DNA from: Tetranychus cinnabarinus
Lineage: Eukaryota > Arthropoda > Arachnida > Trombidiformes > Tetranychidae
Direction of reading: 5' to 3'
DNA: 64,000 bases
Assembly (NCBI GenBank): GCA_022266195.1
Contig: WHVY01000001.1
Location: forward strand, 17,608,001 to 17,672,000
In this document: piece after piece, positions 31,241-44,300 of the stretch
How the letters are laid out: every line of letters starts with the position of its first letter
Numbering within the stretch: position 1 is the stretch's first letter
Notes under the pieces: model-generated
The model's input: the letters and a program-made list of their open reading frames with translations, nothing else
Told to the model about the DNA's origin: nothing
Database searches by the model: none
Program-made: the position numbers and the translations under genes

Positions 31241-34093
31241 ATGAACTCTTCCCAGTTGGATGATCATCCTAATTTGGATGCCAATAGTTTGCTAAGTGAA
31301 CTTGATAAAGGTTTGCGAAGTGGAAAAATGGGTGAGGAGTGTGAGGCCATTGTTGGTTTTCCTTGGCTTTTTATACGATATCCTTTTCCCATTCTGATTA
31401 ACTCGGCATCTCTTAAATTGGCTGATGTTTTTCGCAATGGTTCAAACTTTTCTCGTCTTCTCATTCTCAAAGTTATCCATGAAAGTGAGAAACATTTGGA
31501 TAAGATTATAAACATGGATGAATTTGTTCGCCGTTTATTTAATGTTACCTATTCTAATGATCCTATTGCTCGGAGTATCACTTTACGAGCTCTTGCAAGC
31601 ATTTCTTGTATTATTGCGGAAAGAAAAAATATTCACCATGTTATTCGTCATTCACTGGACGCTGAGGATCAAACTGAATCACTATCGGCAGTTGAAGCTG
31701 CTGCAGCCTTTTCTAAGCGATCGGTTGATTTTGCTCTGAGCATTTATCCTAAAGTTCTAACACTATTATCTAAATCTGAAACACCAATGGAAAAGAAAAT
31801 CAGATTACTCTCGGTTCTGCACCATTCTCATTACAATTCTCAGGTTGCTAAAGATGTCAAAGACGCCTGTCTTTCCTTTTTATCTGATGAAAACTCTGAC
31901 AAATTTGCTTGTGCAATCCTTAATACTTTAACTTACATCGCAACAACTTCACTTTTCGCCATACCTGACCATATTTCTTTACTTTTGAAACATTTTCGCC
32001 ATGATACACGTCCCGTGGTTAAAATGAGTATCATAAAAGAACTTACAACTATGGCTCGCACAAGTCCTCACTTGTGGTCAAAAGAAAATGTTCAAGACTT
32101 TTTGCACTGTGTACACTTCATTATTCCAGCTTTATCAAAAAATCCAACTTTACTTTCGCGTATTATGGCAATTTTTGTTTATCTAGTCAAATGTCCATGT
32201 TTACTTGCTGCGGATGTTAATTATATTGAACCTTTTTATCAAGAACTTGAAAAGCTTTGCTTAACGGTTCACAATGATTGTCTTAAATCAACTCAAGTAA
32301 CGGAGATAAGAAAAAATTTGCGCCTCATAGCTGTATCATTCCAGCTGATGACTGCATTATCTCGACATTCTGACAGGATTAAAGCTCAAACCATTCAATA
32401 TCTACAAAATTTTATCAACTCTCAAGCGACTCAAGAACATGAAATTCCAAGTAGCGAACAGGATGAAGAGTCAAATAAAATAATTTGTGTTTGCATTAAA
32501 AATATGTGTAATAGTGATGAAACTGTTGCAGATCAATTAGTATCCTGCCTGGAATCAAAACTAAAATCTGGAAATCTGTCAAATCAATGGATTGGCTACA
32601 CATGTCAAATATTCTGCTCATTACAGCATCTTAACATAAGTCCTGATTTTCTAATTCATCTTTCCCAGATGATTATCAAACTTAGTCTTGATGAAAAAGT
32701 TGATGAATCAATTTTGTCTCAACTTTTAACATTACATTTTCAAACATCTACGCGACTCGACATAAAATGCTCCTCCGAATTCGTTGAACATCTTAAAGGC
32801 AGAAGTCATTGGTTCTATTTCAAGATCATTCGTCAAGCTATGAGGTACGGTCATTATCATGTATCACAAATTTTTTGTGAACTTCTTCAAAATTCTGCTT
32901 CATCTGAAAACGTTCACTTTTGGATGCTTAGTCTCTTCAAAATTTCTCTGGCTGAAAGTCTCTTAGTGAATTCATCAGAGGGACCACAATTAACTAATAG
33001 TCTGGTCCAAGCCATCACATTTTACTCAGAAGCTCTCTCAGCTCTTAAAGCTTCTGGTTCAGGCTCTTACTGTCTCATCTTTGCTGGTGAATATGTTCGA
33101 CTGCGATGTAAATTATTAAGAGCTCACGCAGCATTAAGACAGTCTTGTAATTTAATCAGAACCTCACCGGCTCCAGCTATTGCTGGTACAGCAGCTACAA
33201 CATCCAGAGATGAATTAATGAAATGTGGTTCTGTTGTTTCTCAAATGAGGAAATGTGCTAAAGATTTCCGATCTTTGGCTGATGCTTATAGTTGTCTCTA
33301 TCAAACATCCTTCAATGCAGACAATGAAACACTTTCTCATCTTCAATTAATCCAACATAGCTGTACAATCGTTGCCGAGGCAATTGAATCAGTCTTTCAG
33401 ACTAATCGATTGAGTTCTCTCTTTGTTAACAAGGACACGCACCTTGAAAGTGATCGTGTTACCGATTCAATAGAGACGTCAATTGAATACAGCAAATTGA
33501 ATGCTGCATGCCACGAAATCTCCAAGATAGTTCGAACTCGTTTAAGCGATCAAAAAAATTCCCTAGGAAATCTGATTGACTGTAAACATATCGCAACCTT
33601 ACTCGCCTTGTCTATAAAGTTACTTCAAGTTCCGCTTTGTATACCAAGACTATTTTTCCAATCAATTCAGAATACCTGTATTAAATTGGCCATCTCTCCT
33701 GTTCCCAAAACACCAAGTGACCCAATAGTAACTCAAGCTAATACTAATTTTGCTCTCAAAGTTGAGGGTGTAATAGTTTATGGTGCATCTTGTCGCATTT
33801 TAAGGAATGTGTCTAAAGTAATGCTGAATGTGAATAGCTGTCTCGTAAATAAAACTGGAAGTGGACCCGTTGACCAATTGGGTAAACCTTTAGATACTAA
33901 TGTTAGCCTTCAATCTTTGGTAACTCCTCATAATGATTATTTCCAAGAGCAATTTTTACTCGCATTGACCACCGTGGGAATTCATTCAATTAACATTGAA
34001 GCTTCAATTATAGATGAAAATGAAGCTCAGTGGAAGACTGGACCAGTTGTTAACTTATCAGTCAAAGTGCATGAGGATCTGTCGAACAAATGA
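31241..34093 (+). CDS. INTS7: Integrator complex subunit 7
   Basis: Structural HEAT-repeat subunit of Integrator. This nuclear complex cleaves nascent snRNA 3' ends and terminates paused RNA polymerase II; INTS7 packs with the backbone and phosphatase parts. Single uninterrupted exon of 950 residues (human 962), which is unusual as vertebrate genes are heavily split. The start is the ATG of MNSSQLDDHPNLDAN; the upstream open codons lack an ATG. Strong blocks: LDANSLLSELDKGLRSGKMGEECEAIV, PFPILINSASLKLADVFR, VLKV-type helix with SEKHLDKI, NDPIARSITLRALASIS, RIA-like RQAMRYGHYHVSQ, SPAPAIAGTAA, FRSLADAY, ALKVEGVIVYG and PHNDYFQEQFLLA with WKTGPV near the end. It lacks the human Gln-rich C-terminal extension. 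AATAAA lies at 34326-34331 downstream. Confidence 0.95.
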   Translation: MNSSQLDDHPNLDANSLLSELDKGLRSGKMGEECEAIVGFPWLFIRYPFPILINSASLKLADVFRNGSNFSRLLILKVIHESEKHLDKIINMDEFVRRLFNVTYSNDPIARSITLRALASISCIIAERKNIHHVIRHSLDAEDQTESLSAVEAAAAFSKRSVDFALSIYPKVLTLLSKSETPMEKKIRLLSVLHHSHYNSQVAKDVKDACLSFLSDENSDKFACAILNTLTYIATTSLFAIPDHISLLLKHFRHDTRPVVKMSIIKELTTMARTSPHLWSKENVQDFLHCVHFIIPALSKNPTLLSRIMAIFVYLVKCPCLLAADVNYIEPFYQELEKLCLTVHNDCLKSTQVTEIRKNLRLIAVSFQLMTALSRHSDRIKAQTIQYLQNFINSQATQEHEIPSSEQDEESNKIICVCIKNMCNSDETVADQLVSCLESKLKSGNLSNQWIGYTCQIFCSLQHLNISPDFLIHLSQMIIKLSLDEKVDESILSQLLTLHFQTSTRLDIKCSSEFVEHLKGRSHWFYFKIIRQAMRYGHYHVSQIFCELLQNSASSENVHFWMLSLFKISLAESLLVNSSEGPQLTNSLVQAITFYSEALSALKASGSGSYCLIFAGEYVRLRCKLLRAHAALRQSCNLIRTSPAPAIAGTAATTSRDELMKCGSVVSQMRKCAKDFRSLADAYSCLYQTSFNADNETLSHLQLIQHSCTIVAEAIESVFQTNRLSSLFVNKDTHLESDRVTDSIETSIEYSKLNAACHEISKIVRTRLSDQKNSLGNLIDCKHIATLLALSIKLLQVPLCIPRLFFQSIQNTCIKLAISPVPKTPSDPIVTQANTNFALKVEGVIVYGASCRILRNVSKVMLNVNSCLVNKTGSGPVDQLGKPLDTNVSLQSLVTPHNDYFQEQFLLALTTVGIHSINIEASIIDENEAQWKTGPVVNLSVKVHEDLSNK

Positions 34094-34424
34094 AAGTATG
34101 ATTTCATTTTCTACTGCCACCTTAACAGCTGCATAATCCGCGATTATTTATAATTTTTTATGGATACTTCCATTCTCGCATCACATCTCACCAAGCTGAT
34201 CTTCATCATTACTATAAATCTTGACAATTCAATTTTCATGTACATTCGTTCTTCGTTAAATTTGAACAATTTCTTATATTCTAGGAAAAGCTGATAAAAT
34301 CTTTGGTTTTCCAATTGAAGAAAATAATAAACAAGCGTTTCTGGAATGTTAAAAAGAAGTTATTATTTTTTCGTCTTCACAAAGAGTTAGGCACAATAGA
34401 CCTAACTTTTTGATTATAATGCAA
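34094..34424. other. Tail-to-tail gap between INTS7 and APMAP
   Basis: 331 bases shared by two converging 3'UTRs. AATAAA for the plus strand is at 34326-34331, so the INTS7 mRNA would end about 80 bases before the APMAP stop. No ORF. Confidence 0.55.
34326..34331 (+). terminator. Candidate polyadenylation signal of INTS7
   Basis: AATAAA 233 bases after the INTS7 stop, within the short convergent gap. Confidence 0.45.
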
Positions 34425-36468
34425 TTATTTTAGATCTTTGGCTTTGATCTTGAGGAGATAATCGTTTTTAAATGAACCTAAGTAAAGATCGCCTGAATTG
34501 GTATCTAGTGTTGCATCTGCAATCAATGGATAAACTGAACCGAGTATTCTTTTGAGTTTGCCAGTATTAGCGTCAACAATCAAGACACCTGATGCTTTTG
34601 GCATTGCATAAGTTAAAACATGACCACTAAGCAGTTCTACACTTAAATATTGCAATTTAGGATGCGAATAAACTTTCTCGGAAATTAAAATAAGCAATCG
34701 ACTAAGAAGATTTGCGAGACGTCCAACGGCCTTCCTTACGTTTGGCAAACTGGATAGATTGTCTAGTAAAGTTGAGTTCAATCGTAATGCTGGCATAGCA
34801 ATATACAATTCATTAGCAAAGACGTGAATATTGTCGGGAGCTCCAGGTAAACCATCAACGAGAACTTGAACACTAGTGACAGGCTTGTCCGTTTGAATCG
34901 ATTCTTTAATGCTGTCAAGATCCACTTTGAGAATTTTATATTCGCCGGTAACTGATACAAGAAGTGAACTTTTATCCGGACTAATATCTAATCCATTGTA
35001 AAATATATGTCCTTCCAAAATTTTGTGAATGCTTCCCGTTTTTAAATTAACTGCTAAAACAAAGCCATCAGGTCTCATCTCTAAGTAAGACCATAAAATT
35101 CCATCCAATGTCCAACGGTTGCTTGAAACAGATATGTAAACCAGATCATTATCTTTTGGATCAAAAACTAAACTATTATAAATTCCTTTCCATGGAGTCG
35201 AGCTTCCAAGAGCAATGTGACTGAGCTTGTTGATTTCAAGATCATACGAGTAAAGACCTTTGGCTCCATCAACAAAATATAATTTACTGTCATCACCGAA
35301 TCGTAATCCTAAGACACGGCCACATGTAGAAGTATTCTTAATGATATTATCTCCTAAGTTAAAATAGAGAGACAGAGAGAACAACCATGATTAGATTTCA
35401 GATACAACCACTCTTTATCATTCTGCATTCAATGGATTCCATAGTATTGAAAATCAATAAAATCCAAAGGTAAACAATACAATAATATCGATGTATCAAC
35501 TTTTCTAATGCTTCTACATAAAAGCTGCAGTTGATGAGTTATCAATGATAACAAATAAAAGGGTTGGATGGAATATCAATATGAGATAAGTAACATTGGC
35601 TATTTATCAAACAGCTGTCTAAAAACACGAGGCGATAATCTAATGATTAACGTAAGCAATTAATGAACTAAAACTTACAACATCAATGAATCAAAGGAGA
35701 ATGCAAGTCTAATATAAAAACTGTTAAAACTGTGATACAAAATGCAAAAAAGTGACACCATCTTTGACCATACTTATTGCAATATTTTGGTCTAAACAAA
35801 CTAATCAACATAAACTCATATTCTTATAATTAACTTATACCTCTGAATGAACTAATATCGATGATAAATTGATTTGATTTAGTTATTAGGAGATGGCATT
35901 ACAAAAAAAGTGTGGCTTATTTGTTGCATTATCACAATTTTAAAAGCATTGCTTCAAAAGTCATCCGATGTCATATTTTATTAAAGCTTAAGTTAAAGCA
36001 ATATGTCCGCTTCGAGAGTTTGCAAAGCATCTTGATTGCCATCATCAGATAATCAGACAGCCAAATAGTCAAACATTCAGTTTAATAATGATCTTGAAAT
36101 ATTAACTTACCACAGCCTATTGCATTTGGATCAGCTAAATTAGCTATTGTTTTTATATTGAGACTTTCTTTATCAATAACAACGAGTCGACCATCACCTA
36201 AACCTGTATAAATTTTGTTTCCTTTGACAGCTAATGCTTCGGGTCCAATTATTTTCGATTTTAATATAGGGACGGCTTTATCGCTAATCAATGAATTCCA
36301 CTTGACTTTTGTAAAAAAATTATCAATTTTTGGCATATCATAAGAAACAGGATCCAATGGGAATGAAGGGAATAGATTATCTGGTAGATTAGGCAGTATT
36401 ACAAGTAATATGCTTGCAGTTATAAGTAGTCTTATGGTTAGACTCCAACAGCTGCTAAAGAGTCCCAT
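34425..36468 (-). CDS. APMAP: Adipocyte plasma membrane-associated protein-like (strictosidine synthase fold)
   Basis: Predicted single-pass type II membrane protein with an extracytoplasmic six-bladed beta-propeller. Vertebrate APMAP has arylesterase/lactonase-type activity and a role in adipocyte differentiation; the arthropod role is unclear. Exons 36468-36111 and 35353-34425 give 428 residues (human 416). A hydrophobic anchor lies at residues ~12-28 (IRLLITASILLVILP). Propeller blades read LGDGRLVVID, STCGRVLGLRFGDDSKLYFVDGAKGLYSYD, DLVYISVSSNRW, NGLDISPDKSSLLVSVTGEYKI and LPGAPDNIHVFANELYIAMP. The GxPDNI strictosidine-synthase signature is present. Plant strictosidine synthase activity is not implied, since animal members lack it. 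Assignment as APMAP rather than hemomucin-type paralogue rests on the N-terminal anchor and the lack of a mucin tail. Confidence 0.87.
35354..36110 (-). other. APMAP intron, 757 bases
   Basis: Minus-strand donor GTAAGT after the Cys-Gly codons and acceptor ACTTAG. AT-rich with no coding signal. Confidence 0.8.
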
Positions 36469-38372
36469 GTTGATTGCACAAAAAGATGATCACTGACCAA
36501 ATTCAACAAAGTATAACAAGAAAATCAATCAACACAATATAGTGAAGTATTTGTAAACAGCATAAAATCAGCACAGGAATGCAAACTAATTGGAATAAAC
36601 AAAATACTGAAAGGTGCACTTGTAAAGCTAAGAACGTATAATTGATAAAAATTATATGAAGATTATTGCTTTAAAGGGTTTGATCACTGATCAGGTTGGA
36701 AATTGATTAAGTAATACCTCGATTTTTCAGCAAAAACAAGCGTATAAAAATTGGAACAACTCCATCTATTTATATTATTTCAAACTATGTAATCAAAAAC
36801 AAATCGAGGTTTCCATTGTTAATTTAATTTATATTAAAAGCTATCCAGCAATCAAAGATAATTTGACGAGGGACTTGCCACCGACTAATTTTTACCAACT
36901 AGCAGCTTCGATGATTTTTGCCACATAACGCGTTAAAATTGTTTTTTTCCCATTTAATTGTCTCTGTCAATAGAGGGCTCTTTTTTGCCAAAAAACGAGT
37001 TGTAATTGAACAAAATACAGGTGTTTTGAGAAATGAAAAATGATTACTGCTCTAAATGAATTAGTTTTTTTAAAAATGGTGAAAATGGCTAGACAACCAG
37101 ATTGTTTCTTGCTTGTCTGCTTTGAGGAGTGAAAGGAAAAGAGAAAAGCAAAGCCGATAGAGACAACTCAATCGACAAGGTTAACTAGTTTTTTAAAACG
37201 ATGTCCAATGTAAAAGCCAAAATGTTAACAATCAGGTTGATGGGTTATTGGATGATAAACTTGGTTAACCTGGAGACAAGAAAAATACTGTCAAGTTAAG
37301 GAAAGAAGGTAAAGTAAACCGTATTTCAATACATCTACATTCATCAAACAATTAGTCAGTTTGTGATCAATATTAAACAACATTCTCACACTGATATTGT
37401 TATTTACTGCACTTGATTCAGATTTTGTTTTTTTCATCTTGGAAAATGAATTTTACAATATTTTTCATGTTCACCTTACAATGGCTTTTATTGTTGTTAA
37501 TTCTGGATAGAAAGTATTCAAGCGTTAATGATAAACTTATCAAAACCTGAAAATAGTGAACATTACTATTGATAGACAGTTTAGATTGGATAATCAATCG
37601 TGAACTTAAATCAGTTTCCAACTGCACTTTGAATTTTCTACTTGAAATAATAATTACACGCAAATTTGCATAATCTGTGAAATGAAACGTGAATATGATG
37701 TAAATCAAAATTAACATTGAAATGATCAAGTTTACACTTACAGGAGGGACATTTTTTTTGTATAAAAAAAGTTTATTTTTATTGATTCAATGGGATCAAG
37801 GTGAAGTCGAGTGTTACAAAAATTTACCTTCAAAATAATCAATCAACAAGGAAGAAAAGTTAATTTACAACAAGATAATCACAATAGAAAAGTTGAGATG
37901 ATTTGCTATACAAAGTATATTACAAGATTGATGAAACAGCGTCAAATCAATTGGTCTAGAAATAAAGTAATTTTGTTTTATCTTAAAATTTAGTAAAGAA
38001 GAAGAGGAAAATAAGAATAAACTCAGATGGAATCAGTTGATTAAGGTGAAGTTGAATAAAAAAATTGTATCATCGATTTATCACTAAATTCTGATTATTG
38101 TAATGAATAAGTACAACTTGTATCAGATAAAACAAAGTTATTTGTAAAAAGGACGAGGAATGAAGAAAAAGCAATTGAAAACTAAGTGAATGCAAAAATT
38201 GAGTTTACTGATGGCACGATCAGTCACATTTCATTGACTCTGAAGTTAATTATTAATGTTAATAATTAAATCAACAGAACTTCAGAAATAGAGTTAATTA
38301 TGAATAAATATTGTAATGACAGCTGATTATGAAAGGTAAAAAATGATAATTTTGTTAAAAATTGAGAAAAGC
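36469..38372. other. Intergenic: DUOX 3'UTR and APMAP upstream region
   Basis: 1.9 kb, AT-rich. On the minus strand AATAAA occurs twice at 37772-37783, which would give a DUOX 3'UTR of about 600 bases. The remaining 1.3 kb toward APMAP has a purine-rich run (about 37120-37170) and no believable ORF on either strand. Confidence 0.5.
37772..37783 (-). terminator. Candidate polyadenylation signals of DUOX (two overlapping-range hexamers)
   Basis: TTTATT at 37772-37777 and again at 37778-37783 on the plus strand reads as two consecutive AATAAA hexamers on the DUOX strand, about 600 bases beyond its stop. Confidence 0.4.
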
Positions 38373-41300
38373 CTAGAAATTTTCAAATTGATGTAAAAAG
38401 TATGGTAATTTTCGTTGTTTGTTGACTGATTCGCAAGCTTTGCTGATTGTTTTGGTTAAAGCTGTCGGACCACAGCTGAAAACTCCGACTTTACTGACCT
38501 GTGAGGATAAAAAAGATAGATTAATAAAAATGAAACTCGAGATTGAAATAGAGCAAGGGAATAACTTACATATGCATGTTGTTTGCGGATGAATTTAAGG
38601 AAAGCATTCATATCAGGCCTACCAAAGTGATTAACTGCTTTTAATCCAGTAAACATACTTCGGTTGGAAATTCTTTGGAAATGATTTTCACAAATATACT
38701 GAAATAGAGGAAATTAATAAAAATTAATAAACTGAGTTGCTTTGCAGGTCGATTGAGTAGTTATACGTACCAACATTGTTGTCCGAAGATCAAATTTATG
38801 GAAAAATTGTGTAATAAATATGTGCACTTCAAGAACATTGGTAACATCTTTCGATTCAACATCACGAAGAACATCGATGAACCATTCAAAATGCCGATGT
38901 GAGGCACAAATCCATAGGAAGTAAACCTTTTTACAAGCAACACCACTGTAACGATTGGTAGAAGTACCAAAGACCAAGTCGTTGAGAATCGATGCATATG
39001 GAGTAACTCCTATTCCACCACCAACCATAATTGCAATCTCGTGTTTGTACCAATCTTGATTTCCTCCACCAAATGGACCTTCTAACTTTATTTTAGGTGT
39101 TGGTGCATTGGGCGAATAATTTGACGGATCAAAGAAACCCCGAAGCTTCCAGGTCCAAGGTCCATGAGCTTTTACATGAACTGACAGATAATTTTCATGA
39201 GGGGCAGAAGTTAAAGTCAACGAATGGTATTCGTTTGATTTGAATGCGGTACAACAAAGGCGAACCCATTGACCTGATAAGTATTTAAAGTTGGGAGGTC
39301 GACTGAATTTGACTTTGGTAACATCTGATGGTAAAAGTTCAGTCTCTAAAATATCGAGTTCCATATATTTAGTTTGAAGGCTTATTATTTTATCCAAGGT
39401 AAACAAAACTGCTGGTATAATAAAAAATGCCCAGAATCTTGGTGTCTAAATAAGTGAAATGAAAGCAAAAATAAAACAAAAATAATTAGCATTTGTAAAA
39501 CGTTGATTAATATAAATCTACTAGATTAAACTTACTCCAGTTAATTTAGCAAGTCCATGTAATAATGATAGTCCATAAAGAAAGATGTAAAGACTGTGAG
39601 TTATCCAAAAGTAACTGTAAGCCTTTTGTCTAATTTTTGGATAGGCAAAGATGTAAATGATCATGACGATGGTGAACAAAATGATACCAGTAATACCGGT
39701 AACAGTACCAAAGATCCAGAATGAAAAGTTGGGCTTAGAATCTGAGTCGAAATGCATTTCCTTGGTTAAACATCTTAAATGTTCCAATGGCTGGGTTGAA
39801 ATGTGGTAAAAATTGACACAATGTCCAATGGTATGGACAAGGGTAAAGAAAAGTCCAGTCATGGCAACAAGTTTATGAAATTGAACATGTGAATCTAATG
39901 GTATATATTGTTGTATAGCGTATTCTCGAACTTTTGTGATTAAATTTCGACACATGGTCAACAATAAAAGTGAATAACAGAATGATAAAGCAGCAGCAGA
40001 ACCTCTAGTTATGGCAATTCCGGCTCCCATGATATGGCGAAGATCAGTGTGTTCAGTTAAATAGGAATAGCTAAAGTAGCGTTCAAAAAACAGGGTAAAC
40101 GTAATCACGTAAAACATAATAAGATAAATGATGTGTTGACGATTCTCTTCTAAATAAGTAATCAAAGAGTTCCACTTTTTCTTGGCCCAAGAAGGATCAG
40201 CTTCTGGAGGTGAACTTATCTGGAAACTGGTCATTCTAGCAATGTTGGTAGATGTGTCAAGAAAATTTTGTTTGGCACCTTTACAATCTAATCCAATTGC
40301 AATGAAATCACCTTTATACTCTTTCATCATTGTCTTGAAATCATCATAATTTAACTCTTCTTTATCCTGTAATCCAGATGCAGCAAACATTCCTTGAATC
40401 AATTCCAAAACTTGAGGTTCACTAAGTGAGTTGGTTTTTGCGATGTCAACAAGAGAAGTCATCATTTTGGTCAGTTCCACCTTGTCGATAAGCCCATTAC
40501 CATCATGGTCACACATGTCAAATATAATGCGTACTTTATCCTCTGTTTTACCCCGTGAAAAGAGGACAACAGTATCAAGAAATTCTTGAAAAGATATTCG
40601 ACCATCTTTATCTTTATCAACACAGTTAAACATTTGCTTGACAAACAATGAGTCTGATTTCATTCCTAATGCCTCAGCAAATTCATTTTTAGACAAACTA
40701 GTTCTCATAACCATGATAACATCATTTGAAACTGAATCTAGTTTACGCTTTTCACCCGGCTTCAAGCCAAAGGTTAAAGCATAAGCTTCACGGAAAAAGT
40801 GCTCCAAACGTTTCTGACGTTTCTCTTTGGTTTCAGCATTGGCCAACATAATATCCCGATAAGTATGAATTATTTCCAGAGTCTTTTTACGATTCAATAA
40901 GAAGCTTTCCAATTTAGATAAGAAACGTTTGCGTTCACTTAAATTATTAAACTGTAAAACCAAATCATGATCACGAGTTGAACGAATCAAAACCATTGGT
41001 TTAGCCGAGTCTTGGGTTACCTCGACAATCAGTGAGTTAACATTGATAAAATCAATACGACGCAATGTTTCACCTTTACGATTAACCGTTGATAATGATT
41101 CATCAGGACCAATCTTTACTTTAACATAGCGTTTATGATTCTGGTGAAGCCATTCACGAACATCTATTAAAGATAAAATAAGGTAAATTAGTAAACATTA
41201 TCAATCGATTGATATGCAATCATTTACTTACATAGTTTGTCATACTCTTTACCATCAGACATTTCTTGTCTTGCTTTGAATCGACGGCGACGACGATTTT

Positions 41301-44300
41301 GTAATTTGATTACTCCATAACCAACAAGGGCAACAACTGCAATAAAATTAGGATACAATTAGTAAATAATGAAAATCAAGATGAAGCTAAATACGGATAA
41401 ACTGCTATGTCAAACTGTCAAGGACAATTTGCAAATTTACATAACCATTTGTTTCTTAAAATTAAATCAGTGAAGCAGGTAGTCAAAGATTACAACATGA
41501 TTAGAGTCAATTATTAATACAAAAGACATTTACTCTGAAATCACCTTGATTATTGTATTGTCAGGTACAGATTTTGTAAGCCTTTATGTTAATGGTTGAG
41601 ATTGACAAAAAAAGAGTAAAAAACCTAAAATTGCTTCTTTTTTTGGGGGTTAATCACATTGAGAATTGTTAATTTGCATTAACAATTGAATATCCTAAAA
41701 ATTACGTAAATGATAGGATGACGTACGTAAGATGACAATTCAATAATCAAATGTTAATTAATGTTGAAACAGAGCTAATAAGGGAGCTTATTAATTTCAT
41801 TATTATATTATAAAAATACAATAAAACAATTATTGTCTCTCAATGTTATTTTCATGTAACAAGATTAATTATTTCGTTAAGAATGACTGTTTCTAATCAA
41901 AATGTAATTGACTATTGTAGTCTACAACCTCATCTGGTTTACATATTGATGGACATTGGCAGGTAATAACTGTTCACCCTTGAGTTTAAAATGAGTACAA
42001 CATTTAATATTATTTTTAAATCTCATTAAACATCATCTTTTACCATCATCATCATCGTAAGGATAACACACGCAATAAAACAACAAATGAAAGCGCAAGC
42101 TTAAATTTTTATAATAATCTTGATTGAGGAAAACTTCTCAATTGTTAAGTTTACGTAGCCTTTGGAGGACATTGTTCAAGTCCATGAGAATGATAATGAG
42201 AAATAACAATTTCATCGAGACAATCAAATTTGGGTTAAGATGATGATAATGGTTAAAAAATGGGAATGATAATGAAATGACTTGAAAATGGTGAAAATAG
42301 ATTGATTTAAAGGTGATGATAATCAATCAATATGCAGTCTGGAAATGTTTAGTTGACCAACTGTTGATGTTTTTTTACCTGTTGGTATAAAGATGAGAAG
42401 AAGGATGACAAAAATGTATGGAAGTTCACTTCCATGGAAATAATCCCATCCTTTGAGTATAATACAGGGCTCCAATTGGCTGCTGTTTAATTGTCCAGGT
42501 TGTGGACATGGATCACCCTCCTGGAATCGGAATAACTCCTTTTGAACCGCATTTGCCGGTATTCCGGTTGCATTGACCAGTATATCCCATAACCTGATTT
42601 TACGAATCTCTTCAATCTCATCATTTGAAAATATGCCATTAGCTTCATTTTCAAACCAAAATCGATCAGCATCACGAATACGTTCAAATTGTTCCTTAAT
42701 TATCCGTCTAAACACTGGACCTGGTCTACCTTCAGTTGGATTGGTTTCCAACATTCCACCAACATAAAGATCAATATTATCAACATCGCCATTATAAAGA
42801 TCATATAATCGTTTAATTACATCAGGATTATTGGCTGAAAAGACTGGATTAATTTCAGTCCAATTCAATTTAGGTAAACCAAATACTTTCCGCACTGTAT
42901 TGTAATCAGGTAGACCATTATCTCGACCTCTCATTATGTTTAAAGCAGCTAAATCACGTCGACTAAAATCCAATGGGCCAAACAATTTATCTAAAAGTGA
43001 ATAAATGAAAACAATGGATTAGTCTACAATTTAAAATACAATGAAAAACCAAGCTACCATTAAATTTGTTTGGTTAACCAGAAACAAAAAAAACCTCCAT
43101 TGAAATTTACAATTGAAATTACATAACTGTATAGAGACCAAATGGAGTCTCTAATTAAACAAATTGTTGCACATTTGTTGACTAATTAATTGCTGTTGTT
43201 GTTATCAAAGCTTTGAAATGAGTTAAAATTTGTGTGAAGGTAATAATAATGAGTCTGTCCATGACCGGCAATCATTACAGCTGATTTCAAATGTTGATTG
43301 TAAAAACAGGAATAAAATGTGAGTCTATGAAGCTAGTAACAATCAACCTTTTCATTGTTTTAAATCAAACAATATTTACCAAAAGTATATTCAACCCAAA
43401 TATTCAATTTAAAGCTCAACCTTTCTAATTAAAAAAATGTGATTAATGATACAGAATCTGTTGATACAAAACAACAAACTGGTAAATCATGAATTGCTTG
43501 TAGCAATTTGTTCAGCTCAAGTTACTGCTAATAAAAATATCATTATTATTAAACATGGGAAGTTTATGAAGTGATTTCAATGAACACTTCGATTAATTGT
43601 CTCTCTCTCTCTGTGCATTCAACTAATCGTGAACAGTTAACAAGGGTAATACAAATTACTGAATCAATCGAAGGTCCCAGTTTGTTCAATTTAATGTGCA
43701 CTTTTTTTAGCTTCGCAATTCTTCACAATTTGATTGATTTCAATCGAAGGTTGATTCCAATTGGAAAGGAAAATGAGATTTTTTTATATTAATACTTCAA
43801 CTGAGAGGAACAGTTAATTGTACAATTTAATGCAAGGGCAACAAGTCTTTAAGTTAACCAAATAAATGAATACATTTCTTGTACAATTCAGTCAATTGCC
43901 ATCAACCAAAAATTGCTATTATAACAAACAAAAGGTGAAAATTTAAAATTCAATCAATAATTAACTTTGAAAATACTAAATAATAACAAAAATAAATTTC
44001 TGATTCATGTGACATTAAAATCATTGGATGATTTCAATTTCAAATGTTACACTTTCTGAAACTGTTTACATTGAAACAGCAAAGTTCCGGGTTAAACTCG
44101 GAGTTGCATTGAAACGGAAATTTACTGACAATTAGATTACATGACTATTTTATGAGACAATTTATCATTTTTCAGTAAAAATCTATTGAAGCAAATCATA
44201 ATCGGAAACAATTAATAAACCCCTTTAAGCCTAACTCTTTACTCTAATTTTTTTGGGTAACTCCTTCAACTCCTACAATAGCAACAGTTAAACGTGATTG

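Noticed and set aside
43571..43792. Short plus-strand ORF within the 5.3-kb DUOX intron as a possible nested gene
   Set aside because: No homology, splice partner or polyadenylation context; length is within chance.
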